Origin: Candidatus Omnitrophota bacterium
GTDB lineage: Bacteria; Omnitrophota; Gorgyraeia; Duberdicusellales; 4484-171
Assembly: GCA_028702365.1 (NCBI GenBank)
Contig: JAQVOZ010000087.1
Location: forward strand, 1-6,206
Length of the DNA: 6,206 nt
Direction: 5' to 3'
In this document: positions 6,089 to 6,206 of the stretch, piece by piece
How positions within the stretch are numbered: position 1 is the first letter of the stretch
Layout: each line of letters begins with the position of its first letter
Program-made: the position numbers and the translations under genes
The notes under the pieces: generated by a model
The model's database searches: none
The model's input: only the letters and a program-made list of their open reading frames with translations
What the model was told of the DNA's origin: nothing

Positions 6089-6149
6089 GCACTATCATTT
6101 TTTCTGCGCCCTGCCGCTCGTAGCGGCGAGGCTTTAAAAAATGATGTGC
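6089..6149. repeat. 61-bp interrupted palindrome abutting the 120-bp element
   Basis: Outer arms GCAC-T-ATCATTTTTT (6089-6103) and AAAAAATGATGTGC (6136-6149) pair over 14 bp with a single bulged T. Inside is a GC-rich hairpin: GCC (6108-6110) with GGC (6130-6132), and GCCGCT (6113-6118) with AGCGGC (6122-6127), closed by the loop CGT. The T-run lies before the stem and the A-run after it on the + strand, the reverse of an intrinsic terminator. It begins at the base directly following the right terminal repeat and ends six bases before the ribosome binding site region of the next gene, so it would fold in that gene's leader if transcribed. Confidence 0.75.
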
Positions 6150-6169
6150 TCATTAAAGAGGTATAAAAA

Positions 6170-6206
6170 ATGAAAGACGTTGTCAATGAAATTCTTAAAG
6201 AGGAAG
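6170..6206 (+). CDS. Start of a protein-coding gene, cut by the window end
   Basis: ATG 6170 follows AAAGAGGT (6155-6162) at a seven-base spacing, a good ribosome binding site. Only twelve residues are visible, MKDVVNEILKEE, a charged amphipathic start. Similar openings occur in the small coiled-coil subunit (G/H) that heads V/A-type ATPase operons, but twelve residues are far too few to name it. Confidence 0.65.
   Translation, partial: MKDVVNEILKEE

Larger units (their letters stand above)
5768..6169. other. 402-base non-coding region with clustered palindromes
   Basis: No convincing open reading frame exists on either strand. The first 165 bases show a run of eight C followed by GGG (5829-5839) and a loose 7-bp inverted repeat TAAGCAG/CTGCTTA (5808-5814 and 5845-5851). 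No hairpin followed by a T-run marks the end of the hydrolase gene. From 5933 to 6149 almost every base belongs to one of three palindromic units described separately. Weak promoter-like strings occur inside them (TTGAAA at 6002-6007 with TTTTAT 17 bases on; TATAAA at 6062-6067), and one may drive the gene at 6170, but neither is convincing. Confidence 0.7.

Noticed and set aside
6108..6135. GC-rich hairpin followed by TTT as an intrinsic terminator
   Set aside because: Only three T follow before an A-run, and the hairpin is better explained as the core of the larger palindrome; the minus strand also lacks a T-run after the stem.
1..6206. CRISPR array, tRNA, rRNA, prophage or transposase gene
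   Set aside because: No regularly spaced repeats, no tRNA-like cloverleaf noticed by eye, and no phage or transposase protein among the frames.

Overview
The window is a bacterial chromosomal segment, AT-rich by eye, with lysine- and isoleucine-rich proteins. All convincing genes are on the + strand. The order otsA-otsB-(two-repeat protein resembling DUF5752)-treT, the tight gene packing and the short dispersed palindromes suggest an uncultivated Gram-negative lineage such as Omnitrophota. That placement is inference from gene content; there is no rRNA or marker gene to confirm it.

Positions 1-3001 form a compact trehalose operon. It opens with the C-terminal end of trehalose-6-phosphate synthase (otsA, cut by the window edge) and continues with trehalose-6-phosphate phosphatase (otsB). 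Next comes a 225-residue protein of unknown function built from two copies of one domain. Last is a GT4 glycosyltransferase of the TreT type, which joins NDP-glucose to glucose. The genes overlap or sit 1-16 bases apart, so two routes to trehalose appear to be co-transcribed, with the unknown protein between them.

Positions 3002-3164 hold a good sigma70-type promoter and a leader with two nested inverted repeats built on ACGAAT/ATTCGT. The gene behind it (3165-4697) is a LeuT-like sodium:amino-acid symporter that keeps all the side-chain sodium ligands I can map. Overlapping its stop codon by four bases is a 35-codon single-helix membrane protein (4694-4801) that looks like the MetS-type small subunit of such transporters and is easily missed by gene callers. 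Next, behind a near-perfect Shine-Dalgarno sequence, lies an exported class A beta-lactamase-fold serine hydrolase (4868-5767). It keeps SxxK, SDN and KTG but appears to lack the deacylating glutamate.

Positions 5768-6169 contain no gene. The second half is packed with palindromes: a 32-bp hairpin (5933-5964), a 120-bp element with 23/24-bp terminal inverted repeats enclosing a second hairpin (5969-6088), and directly abutting it a 61-bp interrupted palindrome (6089-6149). This looks like a MITE- or REP-like element, or a structured RNA, and is the least explained part of the window. A new gene with a good ribosome binding site begins at 6170 and runs off the end.
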